Of a stretch of 64,000 bases of DNA, positions 53,397 to 61,378 are shown one piece after another. The notes beneath the pieces are model-generated. The model ran no database searches, was not told the DNA's origin, and saw nothing but the letters and a program-made list of their open reading frames with translations. The DNA is taken from the NCBI GenBank assembly GCA_035561515.1, contig DATMXP010000001.1, forward strand, positions 50,672 through 114,671. The letters run 5' to 3'. The position numbers were made by a program, and so were the translations under genes. The stretch's first letter is position 1. Each line of letters opens with the position of its first letter. Source of the DNA: Terriglobales bacterium. Lineage in GTDB: Bacteria; Acidobacteriota; Terriglobia; Terriglobales; Acidobacteriaceae.

Positions 53397-53729
53397 GTGC
53401 CGGAACCAACAGGAACAGACAAATTCAGGGCAGTCAGCCGTGTTATAGGGAGGCAAGCCGGACAGAGCCGCTGGAGCAGGGCGGGTTACCACGCCGGACG
53501 CGGGTTCCTGAACACGGCGCGAAACGCGCTACATGCGTTGTTCCACCAGGTGATGGGATTGTTCTTCCTGGTGTTTGGGTTAGTGGTGGCGTACGGGGCG
53601 TTTCGTGAATATCGGGCCTATACGGCGGGAAAGATGGGGCCGGGGCGCGCCATTATGGCGGCGGTGCTCGCGGCGATGTTCCTCTATTTTGCGATCAGCG
53701 CGTTTATACGGGCTGGCCGGAAGAAGTGA
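53397..53729 (+). CDS. Small membrane protein of unknown function
   Basis: 110 residues: a basic N-terminus (about 1-45) followed by two predicted membrane helices ([36 protein letters not shown]). GTG start. Its stop overlaps the GTG start of the mutase gene by 4 bases, so translation is coupled to it; the reason is unknown. Confidence 0.72.
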   Translation: MPEPTGTDKFRAVSRVIGRQAGQSRWSRAGYHAGRGFLNTARNALHALFHQVMGLFFLVFGLVVAYGAFREYRAYTAGKMGPGRAIMAAVLAAMFLYFAISAFIRAGRKK

Positions 53730-55354
53730 GCAATCAAGCTATGGCTGAGTCGAAGCAGTCTCTTAAGCAGGAACCGCAGTTTGCGACAACATCGAAGATC
53801 CCTGTCGAGCCGTTGTATACGCCCAGCGACCTGGAGGGGTGGTCATACGACAGTGAGGTCGGCTATCCGGGAGAGTATCCGTACACGCGTGGTGTCCACC
53901 CGACGATGTACCGGGGACGGCTGTGGACGATGCGTCAGTACGCCGGCATGGGCGACGCTGAGGAGTCGAATAAGCGATACAAGTACCTGCTGTCGCAAGG
54001 CACGACCGGCCTGAGCGTCGCGTTCGATCTGCCCACGCAGATCGGTATGGACTCCGATAGTCCGATGGCGATGGGGGAAGTCGGCAAAGTAGGCGTGGCG
54101 ATCGATTCCATTGAGGACATGGAACGCCTATTCAGCGGGATCAAGCTGGACACGATCTCCACTTCCATGACGATCAACGCGACCGCGACCATTTTGCTAG
54201 CCCTGTACATCGCAGTGGCGAAGCGACAGGGAAGTGAGGTCCGGAAACTTGCCGGGACGGTGCAGAACGACATCCTGAAGGAGTACATCGCGCGCGGAAC
54301 GTATATCTACCCGCCGGAGCAGGCGATGCGGCTGGTGACGGACTTGTTCGCGTATGCCAACAAAGAAGTCCCGGAGTGGAACACGATTTCGATCTCCGGT
54401 TACCACATGCGCGAGGCGGGCTGCACGGCGGTGCAGGAGGTGGCGTTCACGTTGTCGGATGGCATGACATACGTGCAAGCAGCGCTCGACGCAGGGCTGG
54501 ATATCGATAAGTTCGCGCCGCGTTTGTCGTTCTTCTTTGCGTCGTTTTCGAATTTCCTGGAAGAGGTGGCGAAGTTCCGGGCGGCACGGCGGATGTGGGC
54601 GAAGATCATGCGCGAGCAGTTCGGAGCGAAGAGCCCGAAATCGTGGATGCTGCGTTTCCACACGCAAACAGCGGGATCGTCACTGACGGCACAGCAACCG
54701 GAGAACAACATCGTTCGCACCGCCTTGCAGGCACTTTCGGCAGTGCTGGGAGGGACACAATCCCTGCACACGAATTCGTTCGACGAAGCGCTGGCGCTTC
54801 CGACGGAGCAGTCGGCGCGCATCGCTTTGAGAACTCAGCAGATCATCGCGTATGAATCAGGGGTAGCGCAGACGGTCGATCCGCTGGCGGGATCGTATTT
54901 CGTGGAATCGCTGACCAATGAGATCGAGAAGCGCGCGTGGGAGTACCTGGACAAGATTAACGGCATGGGCGGCATGCTGAAGGCGATCGAGCGAGGATAT
55001 GTGCAGCAGGAGATCCAGAACGCGTCGTATGACTTCCAGCAATCAGTCGAGTCGCAACAGCAGGTGATCGTAGGCGTGAACCGTTTCCGGCTGCAGGAAG
55101 AAACACCGGTGCCGATCCTGCGGATTGATGAATCGCTCGAGCGCAAACAGGTGGAGCGTACTCAGGCGCTCCGCGCGAAACGCGCTGCTGGTCCGTGGAA
55201 GGATTCACTTACGAAGATTGAGGACGCGGCGAGATCGGGCGAGAACCTGATGCCTCTTATCATCGCAGCAGTGGAGAATCACGCGACAGTAGGCGAGATC
55301 AGCAATACGCTGCGGAAGGTGTTCGGGGAATACAAAGAAGCTGTTGTGATTTAG
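53726..55354 (+). CDS. Methylmalonyl-CoA mutase large (catalytic) subunit without B12 domain
   Basis: B12-dependent isomerase linking propionyl-CoA and succinyl-CoA. 542 residues, TIM-barrel part only: [94 protein letters not shown]. The archaeal-type arrangement needs a separate B12-binding subunit, which is not in this window. Tyr72 and Arg190 occupy the two positions that are Tyr and Arg in methylmalonyl-CoA mutase but Phe and Gln in isobutyryl-CoA mutase, supporting the former. GTG start overlaps the small membrane gene. Confidence 0.93.
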   Translation: MSNQAMAESKQSLKQEPQFATTSKIPVEPLYTPSDLEGWSYDSEVGYPGEYPYTRGVHPTMYRGRLWTMRQYAGMGDAEESNKRYKYLLSQGTTGLSVAFDLPTQIGMDSDSPMAMGEVGKVGVAIDSIEDMERLFSGIKLDTISTSMTINATATILLALYIAVAKRQGSEVRKLAGTVQNDILKEYIARGTYIYPPEQAMRLVTDLFAYANKEVPEWNTISISGYHMREAGCTAVQEVAFTLSDGMTYVQAALDAGLDIDKFAPRLSFFFASFSNFLEEVAKFRAARRMWAKIMREQFGAKSPKSWMLRFHTQTAGSSLTAQQPENNIVRTALQALSAVLGGTQSLHTNSFDEALALPTEQSARIALRTQQIIAYESGVAQTVDPLAGSYFVESLTNEIEKRAWEYLDKINGMGGMLKAIERGYVQQEIQNASYDFQQSVESQQQVIVGVNRFRLQEETPVPILRIDESLERKQVERTQALRAKRAAGPWKDSLTKIEDAARSGENLMPLIIAAVENHATVGEISNTLRKVFGEYKEAVVI

Positions 55355-55444
55355 ACGGCACGGTCGATTCGAGAATGCCGTGGCCTGCCGTACGATTTTG
55401 CCGGGGGACTACAATAGGCCTTCGCAGTTGAGGGACGGAATCGA

Positions 55445-56284
55445 TTGACGACCATCGTGTTCACTTTGCTGCTGTGGGCGATTGCCGCGGTTGCAGGGTT
55501 TCTCGGATCATTAACTGGCCTGGGCGGCGGCGTGGTCCTGGTGCCGGTACTCACACTTTTATTCGGCGTTGACCTACGGTATGCGATTGGCGCGTCCCTC
55601 GTATCCGTGATCGCCACCTCTTCCGGCGCCGCTGCCGCGTACGTTCGCGAAGGCTATTCTAATATCCGCATCGGAATGCTCCTGGAGATTGCAACCACAC
55701 TTGGTGCACTGGTGGGGGCGTACCTTGTCACTCGCATCAGCACGCACGCGATTGCAGTCATCTTTGGATTGGTGCTGATTCAGTCTGCTTACCATTCGTT
55801 GATGTCGAGAACCCACGGCGCCGATGTGCCCGCGCGTCACGATGCGCTCGCGACAAAGCTGAAGCTCAACGGCAGCTATCCCTCGCAGGGCGAAATGGTG
55901 AAGTACGAAGTACAGAGCGTTCCGGTGGGATTCGGACTGATGATGGGCGCCGGAGCACTTTCCGGATTGCTGGGCATCGGCTCGGGCGCAGTGAAAGTAA
56001 TTGCGATGGACCGGGCGATGAGGATTCCGTTCAAGGTTTCCACCACCACCAGCAATTTCATGATCGGCGTAACAGCGGCCGCGAGCGCGGGCGTTTACCT
56101 TGGGCGAGGCTATATCGATCCGAGAATTGCGATGCCGGTGATGCTGGGAGTGCTGGGCGGAGCCTTCGTCGGAACCAAAGTGCTGGCGCGCGCAAAGGTT
56201 GGAACGTTGAGGCTGGTATTCGGCGCCGTGGTTCTGTTCCTGGCGATACAGATGATCTACAACGGATTGATGGGGAAGGTGTAA
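55445..56284 (+). CDS. TauE/SafE-family sulfite/anion exporter
   Basis: 279 residues with about seven to eight membrane helices and the family's Gly-rich loops (GFLGSLTGLGGGVVLVPVLT, GAGALSGLLGIGSGAVKVIA). TTG start with GAGGGACGG about 8 bases upstream. Family members move sulfite, sulfonates or thiosulfate across the inner membrane. One base separates it from the DUF1634 gene, so operonic. Confidence 0.9.
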   Translation: MTTIVFTLLLWAIAAVAGFLGSLTGLGGGVVLVPVLTLLFGVDLRYAIGASLVSVIATSSGAAAAYVREGYSNIRIGMLLEIATTLGALVGAYLVTRISTHAIAVIFGLVLIQSAYHSLMSRTHGADVPARHDALATKLKLNGSYPSQGEMVKYEVQSVPVGFGLMMGAGALSGLLGIGSGAVKVIAMDRAMRIPFKVSTTTSNFMIGVTAAASAGVYLGRGYIDPRIAMPVMLGVLGGAFVGTKVLARAKVGTLRLVFGAVVLFLAIQMIYNGLMGKV

Positions 56285-56285
56285 C

Positions 56286-56657
56286 GTGCTGATGACCGAC
56301 CAGAAACTCGAGACGTTCATCGGCAACCTGTTGCGGATCGGGGTGCTCTCGGCGGCAGCGGTGGTCGCCTTTGGCGCCGTCTTTTATCTCTTCAAGAACG
56401 CGATGACGCCAGTTGCGTTTCACGTTTTTGTCCCCAGTGGTGACCATCTTCGAACCGTGGGGGGCATTTTCCGTTCAGCATTTCACGGCGACAGCCAGGG
56501 CATCATGCAGTTGGGACTGCTGCTGCTGATTGCTACGCCGGTTGCGCGGGTGGTGCTGGCGGCGGTGGGCTTCTTCGTGGAACGCGATCGGCTTTATGTT
56601 GCCGTCAGCCTGATCGTGCTCGCGATCCTGATCTTCAGCATGGCGCACGCGACGTAA
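56286..56657 (+). CDS. DUF1634 membrane protein
   Basis: 123 residues with three predicted helices (LRIGVLSAAAVVAFGAVFYL, LGLLLLIATPVARVVLAAVG, VSLIVLAILIFSMAH). DUF1634 proteins are regularly encoded next to TauE/SafE transporters and are probably accessory subunits. It may start at GTG 56286 or ATG 56292. It converges with ntrX, 13 bases apart. Confidence 0.88.
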   Translation: MLMTDQKLETFIGNLLRIGVLSAAAVVAFGAVFYLFKNAMTPVAFHVFVPSGDHLRTVGGIFRSAFHGDSQGIMQLGLLLLIATPVARVVLAAVGFFVERDRLYVAVSLIVLAILIFSMAHAT

Positions 56658-56670
56658 GCCAATCTGCGCA

Positions 56671-58020
56671 TTACTCTTTCACTGAAATCTGAAGTGCCTT
56701 CATCTTGCGATAAAGGTGACTTCGTTCGAGCCCGAGGACTTCGGCGGTCCGGCTGATGTTGCCGTGGTTTTCGTCGAGCTTCTTCAGGATGTAATCGCGC
56801 TCATAAGCCTGACGCGCCTGTTGCAAGCTGCTGAAATCGGATCCGCTGCGGCGCGTTCCTTCGCGATAGACAAGCGGCGGCAGGTGCTTGCGCTCGAAGC
56901 GCGAGACCGTGGGATTCATGATGACGATGCGCTCGATGACGTTACGCAACTCGCGGACGTTGCCGGGCCAGGCGTAGCGGGTGAGTACGTCGAGTGCTTC
57001 GTCGTTCATCTGCTTCGTCTGCCGGCTGTACTGGGCGGAAAATTCCTTCAGGAAGTGCCGTGCGAGCAGGGGAATGTCTTCCTTGCGTTCGCGAAGCGGC
57101 GGAACGTAGAAGGGCACCACGTTGAGGCGGTAGAAGAGGTCTTCACGGAAGTTGCCGCGCGAGATTTCTTCTTCGAGATCGTGATTCGTGGCGGCGATCA
57201 CGCGAGCGTCTACGGTGAGAGGTTCGTCGCCGCCGACGGGAGTGAAGCGCTGTTCATCGAGCGTACGCAATACTTTGGATTGCGTCTTCAGGCTCATGTC
57301 GCCGACTTCATCAAGGAAGAGAGTTCCGCCGTCGGCTTTCTGAAACTTGCCGGTTTTCTCGGCGGCGGCGCCGGCGAATGCGCCCTTGGTGTGACCGAAG
57401 AGTTCGCTTTCGATCAGGTCTTCAGGGATGGCGGCGCAGTTCAGTTCGACAAAGGTTTGGTCTTTGCGCAGGCTTTCCGCGTGAATGGCGCGGGCAGCCA
57501 GTTCCTTGCCGGTCCCGGACTCGCCGTAAATCAGGACGCGGCCATTGGTTGGCGCCATTAGTGCGATCTGTTGACGCAGGGCTTTCATGGGAACGCTGTC
57601 ACCAACGATGACGGTCGGCGGAAGGTGATGCTTCAGGTCGCGGTTTTCGTTGCGGAGACGACGTCGCTCGATGGCGTTCTTAACGACGATCAGCGTCTTC
57701 TCAAGCGAGAGTGGTTTTTCGAGGAAGTCGAAGGCACCGAGCTTGGTCGCACGGACGGCAGTTTCAATCGTTCCGTGGCCGGAAATCATGACGACTTCGG
57801 GGCTGTCTTCGGATTCCTTGATCTTGCCGAGAGTGTCGAGGCCGTCGATGCCCGGAAGCCAGATGTCCAGCAGGACGACGTCGAACTGGCGCTTGCGAAG
57901 AGTTTCCAGGCACTCTTCGCCGCTCTGTGCCGTCGAAGGCTTATAGCCCTCGTCTTCAAGGATGCCCTTCAGAGATTCAAGAATGGCGACTTCGTCGTCA
58001 ACGATCAGGATGTTATGCAT
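56671..58020 (-). CDS. ntrX: NtrX-like sigma-54-type response regulator
   Basis: Receiver with Asp52 (VLLDIWLPGIDG) and Lys in LEKPLS; AAA+ domain with Walker A GESGTGKE (166-173), Walker B GGTLFLDEVGD, and VRELRNVIERIVIM; C-terminal Fis-type HTH (NISRTAEVLGLERSHLYRKM). The sigma-54-contact loop reads GAFAGA (213-218) instead of GAFTGA, so direct activation of sigma-54 polymerase is doubtful. It overlaps the ntrY gene by 8 bases. Probably regulates envelope or nitrogen functions. Confidence 0.93.
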   Translation of the reverse strand: MHNILIVDDEVAILESLKGILEDEGYKPSTAQSGEECLETLRKRQFDVVLLDIWLPGIDGLDTLGKIKESEDSPEVVMISGHGTIETAVRATKLGAFDFLEKPLSLEKTLIVVKNAIERRRLRNENRDLKHHLPPTVIVGDSVPMKALRQQIALMAPTNGRVLIYGESGTGKELAARAIHAESLRKDQTFVELNCAAIPEDLIESELFGHTKGAFAGAAAEKTGKFQKADGGTLFLDEVGDMSLKTQSKVLRTLDEQRFTPVGGDEPLTVDARVIAATNHDLEEEISRGNFREDLFYRLNVVPFYVPPLRERKEDIPLLARHFLKEFSAQYSRQTKQMNDEALDVLTRYAWPGNVRELRNVIERIVIMNPTVSRFERKHLPPLVYREGTRRSGSDFSSLQQARQAYERDYILKKLDENHGNISRTAEVLGLERSHLYRKMKALQISVKE

Positions 58021-60238
58021 GAGCCGCAGTTTCCACGGAAGACTCCGTTGCTACTGGTAACTCCACAATGAACTTAGTTCCCACCGGCCTATTCTCCTCG
58101 ATTCGAATGGACCCATGATGATCTTCCACGATCCGGCTCACAATGGCGAGCCCCAGTCCGGTGCCTCGTCCCTTGGTTGAGAAGTAGGGAAGGAAGAGTT
58201 TCTCCTTCGCCTCGGCGGTAATGCCGTGACCACTATCGGCGATCACCACTTCCACCATATCGCGAGTGCTCAGAACGGAGGTCGTAATCTGGATTTCGCG
58301 GACCAGCGAATCACGCATGGCCTCGGCGGCGTTGTCCACCAGGTTGGCCAAGGCGCGCTTCATCGCTTCGGGATCGGCCATTACTTTTGGCAACTCAGGT
58401 GACAAGAACGTACGCACCGTGACGCCTTCCAGGCGTCCGTCGAACATGGAGAGCGCGGTGTGAACGATGTTGTTGATGTCAGACGGCCGTACCTGGGCAG
58501 CCGGGAAGCGAGCCATGGTGGAGAACTCGTCCACCAGTGTGCGCACGGTCTCAACGGCCCCGGCGATGGTTTCAGCGCAACCGTGAATGACCGCAAGAGA
58601 AGCGTCGTCGGGGGCACTGCCACGCTCAAGATGGCGCTTGATGCGCTGCGCAGAAAGTGCAATGGGCGTGAGCGGGTTCTTGATTTCGTGAGCGACGCGG
58701 CGTGCAACTTCGCGCCATGCAGCCTGCTTCTGCGCCTTCAGCAGGTCAGTGAGGTCTTCGAAAACGACGACATAGCCGAGTCGCTGTGCCTCATGCTTCA
58801 GGGAGGCAACGGTGACGGCCAGACTTAACGTTCGTCCGTTGATGACGGCTTCCAACTGGCTGGTGGCGGTGCTCATGCGGTCGGCCTTACGAAGCATGTG
58901 GGCGAGATCGTCGATGAGATCCTGCGGAAAGATGTCGCGAATATGAGAGCCGCGGAGGATGGCGGAACTGCTGCCGTTCGAATCGGGGCGGAACAAGCGA
59001 GTGAGCGCGGCGTTCGCGTGCGTCACGCGCATGATGGCGTCGAGCGAAAGCACGCCGGTGGGAATGTTCTCGAGAACGATCTCGATATGCCGGCGGCGCT
59101 GGTCAAGTTCCGTATTGGCTTCGGCGAGTTCCAGTCGCGAGGTTTCAAGGCGCAGACGATTGCTCTTCAACTCCTCCGCCATACGGTTGAAAGAGCCAAC
59201 GAGTTCGCCGAGCTCATCGGTGGCAGGGACTTGCACGCGGTAGTCGAGATTGCCCTTCGACAACTCCTGAGTGCCAGTGGCTAGCGCGGCCACCGGTGTG
59301 GTGACGAACTTGGAGAGGAACACCGCCAACCATGTCGCTGCGAAAAGCACCACGGAGGTGATCAGCAGCAACAGCATCATGTAGGTAAGGCGAATGCGTT
59401 TTCGTTCGTTGGCGAGCGAAAGATAGCCCTGCTGGCTTTGCTCCATCTGCGCCACGGCCCTGGTGAAGTTCGGCGGCATGGACATGCCGACGATGATCAT
59501 GCCGTTGCGACCAACCTCCTGCCATCCGATGAGGAACTGGCGGCGGTCAATCTGGATCGAAGTAGGCAGGCTCAGACTGCCAGATGAGATACGCAACTTC
59601 TGGGCGAGTTGGGGCCAGGTGGTCGGAATTTGGTAGCTGGCTTCAAGTTCCGAATCCAACAACGCCAACGCGAAGCCGCCCTGTAAAGGAGCGTCGCGGC
59701 GACGAAATTCATCGAGCAAAGGACCGAACTTGCCGGTCTGGAAAGCTTTCTCCGTTTCAGGAGCAACGGCGAGGGAGACGGCTTCCGCCCGCGCATTTTC
59801 AAGAGTGTATTCAGCCAGCGTGGTGGCGATGGTCGTGGTATCGCGCCGGACCTCTTCGATGGGACTGGAGAACCATTTGTCGATAGAGCGGTTCATCAAT
59901 CCGTAGGCAAACAGAAACAGGAAGAGCACCGGTCCGAACGAAAGTGCCAGCGCGCCCGAAACGAGCTTGGTCCGGAACTTCGAACCCATCACCCCGCCGC
60001 GCCTTTCGGCGGCTAACTTCAGCAGGATGCGGGCGAGCATCAAGCAGAGGAGCAGGAACAGCAGGAAGACGAAGGCCGACAAGGCGGCGAAAACAAGGGC
60101 CTGGCTGCTGCTGTCCGGACGAAGGAAGGTCAGGTTAAACGCCTGTTGCGAGAACAGGAATGTCAGCAAGACGAACGCGGGCACCGCAAGCAAGATCGCG
60201 GCGGTCCTGCGGCGAATACGTCGCTGGTTATCTCGCAT
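58013..60238 (-). CDS. ntrY: NtrY-like sensor histidine kinase
   Basis: Start ATG 60238; the TTG at 60256 adds six residues. Several N-terminal membrane helices (RRTAAILLAVPAFVLLTFLF, LVSGALALSFGPVLFLFLFA), a periplasmic sensor segment, another helix (MLLLLITSVVLFAATWLAVF), HAMP (PVAALATGTQELSKGNLDYR), a PAS region (ENIPTGVLSLDAIMRVTHAN), the phospho-His in RRVAHEIKNPLTPI, and ATPase boxes NLVDNAAEAM and GRGTGLGLAIV. 741 residues. Two-component partner of NtrX by overlap and architecture. Confidence 0.95.
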   Translation of the reverse strand: MRDNQRRIRRRTAAILLAVPAFVLLTFLFSQQAFNLTFLRPDSSSQALVFAALSAFVFLLFLLLCLMLARILLKLAAERRGGVMGSKFRTKLVSGALALSFGPVLFLFLFAYGLMNRSIDKWFSSPIEEVRRDTTTIATTLAEYTLENARAEAVSLAVAPETEKAFQTGKFGPLLDEFRRRDAPLQGGFALALLDSELEASYQIPTTWPQLAQKLRISSGSLSLPTSIQIDRRQFLIGWQEVGRNGMIIVGMSMPPNFTRAVAQMEQSQQGYLSLANERKRIRLTYMMLLLLITSVVLFAATWLAVFLSKFVTTPVAALATGTQELSKGNLDYRVQVPATDELGELVGSFNRMAEELKSNRLRLETSRLELAEANTELDQRRRHIEIVLENIPTGVLSLDAIMRVTHANAALTRLFRPDSNGSSSAILRGSHIRDIFPQDLIDDLAHMLRKADRMSTATSQLEAVINGRTLSLAVTVASLKHEAQRLGYVVVFEDLTDLLKAQKQAAWREVARRVAHEIKNPLTPIALSAQRIKRHLERGSAPDDASLAVIHGCAETIAGAVETVRTLVDEFSTMARFPAAQVRPSDINNIVHTALSMFDGRLEGVTVRTFLSPELPKVMADPEAMKRALANLVDNAAEAMRDSLVREIQITTSVLSTRDMVEVVIADSGHGITAEAKEKLFLPYFSTKGRGTGLGLAIVSRIVEDHHGSIRIEENRPVGTKFIVELPVATESSVETAAHA

Positions 60239-60303
60239 TGGCGATTCGGGAGACAAATCCGACTATCAATTATAGACAAGCGAACTCAGCGAAAGTTGCC
60301 GTT

Positions 60304-61101
60304 CTACTTTGACCTTTGCTTCATTTTGAGCCGAATTGGACTGTGGAGAAACCTGCCGAGGGGGCAATCTTCGCAACTTACCCGGCGGGACTGGCAGTAG
60401 TTCTTGCCCACTCCGACGATGAGTCCGTGAAATTCGTTGAAGATTTGTGCCCGAGGGGACCGCGGCGCTTCGCTCATGGCGGATGGCGGATGGTGAGCGC
60501 CGGGAGGTTTGTGATGATGCTCAAGAGCGGGTTCGTCAAAGCCTGTTCCGGGGGGGAACGCGGCTTCAAACGCAGCCCGGATATCTTCATACTTTGCGAT
60601 TGCGGACAAGATGCCGTGGCGTTCGAGGATGCGCCGGGTGTAGGCGTCGACGACGAACACCTCGTGCTGCCCGGCATAAAGGAGAATGGAGTCTGCGGTT
60701 TCAGGACCGATGCCGTTCAGAGAAAGCAACTCGGCGCGGAGCTCGTTGGTCGGACGGGAGAACAGACGATCGACTGAGCCGGCGTAATGCTGGTCGAGAT
60801 GATGGATGAAGGTCTTCAGCCTTGAGGCTTTCTGGCGAAAGTAGCCGGCAGGGCGAATCAGTTGTTCGAGAGAGGCCAGCGGAAGAGCCCTCATCGCCTC
60901 GATGCTCAGGGCATCCGCGGCACGAAGATTGTTGATGGCGCGCTCGACGTTCGTCCAGGCGGTGTTCTGGGTCAGAAACGAGCCAACGATCACTTCCCAG
61001 GCGGATTCGGCGGGCCACCAGTGCTGGCGTCCCCAGGTTTTGTAAAGGGCGGAATAGAATTCGCGGATACGGGATTGCGCTTCAGGCAGCCTTACGAGCA
61101 C
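60304..61101 (-). CDS. Endonuclease III-like DNA glycosylase (HhH-GPD)
   Basis: HhH-GPD protein of the Nth/MagIII type: WEVIVGSFLTQNTAWTNVER, LNGIGPETADSILLYAGQHE (with Glu at the usual Lys position) and FVVDAYTRRILERHG (catalytic Asp). The Fe-S motif reads C-x6-C-x2-C, but the fourth position is Leu, with His one residue later. The N-terminus is uncertain: GTG 61101 is preferred; the open frame to 61179 adds a low-complexity Lys/Ser/Arg stretch that overlaps the next gene. A His/Pro-rich insert (HHHKPPGAHHPP) is unusual. Probably excises alkylated or oxidised bases. Confidence 0.85.
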   Translation of the reverse strand: MLVRLPEAQSRIREFYSALYKTWGRQHWWPAESAWEVIVGSFLTQNTAWTNVERAINNLRAADALSIEAMRALPLASLEQLIRPAGYFRQKASRLKTFIHHLDQHYAGSVDRLFSRPTNELRAELLSLNGIGPETADSILLYAGQHEVFVVDAYTRRILERHGILSAIAKYEDIRAAFEAAFPPGTGFDEPALEHHHKPPGAHHPPSAMSEAPRSPRAQIFNEFHGLIVGVGKNYCQSRRVSCEDCPLGRFLHSPIRLKMKQRSK

Positions 61102-61303
61102 GGACGGCTTTGCGGTAGACCTTCTTGCTGGCTTTGATGAGCTTTTCGTTCTCGTCGCGGATGGGTTGTGCTTGCTCATCTCTTATACGGGCGACTTCAC
61201 GGAGCAGAACGGATTTCTGTTGCTCGTTGCGAGCCTTGTCGGTGAGATTCCGAGTGCGTGTAGCGGCGCTGGAGCCGGGCTTTTTCGGGGGAACTGCGGC
61301 CAT
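61082..61303 (-). CDS. Small basic helical protein of unknown function
   Basis: 73 residues, rich in Lys/Arg, predicted helical (TDKARNEQQKSVLLREVARI, RDENEKLIKASKKVYRKAVR). No family recognised. It overlaps the start region of the glycosylase gene by 20 bases (GTG 61101) or by 98 bases if the longer start is used. It lies just upstream of the glycosylase and may be coupled to it. Confidence 0.6.
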   Translation of the reverse strand: MAAVPPKKPGSSAATRTRNLTDKARNEQQKSVLLREVARIRDEQAQPIRDENEKLIKASKKVYRKAVRARKAA

Positions 61304-61378
61304 GGTTTGTCGAGTATAGTCCCAAATCCGCCCGCTGAAATCGCGCGTCCGGGGTATTTCTTGCCCTAGGCATCCGTG

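Noticed and set aside
53726..55354. Isobutyryl- or 2-hydroxyisobutyryl-CoA mutase instead of methylmalonyl-CoA mutase
   Set aside because: The two specificity positions read Tyr72 and Arg190 (RQYAG and [10 protein letters not shown]), as in methylmalonyl-CoA mutase; an initial comparison using Gln251 was based on the wrong alignment position.
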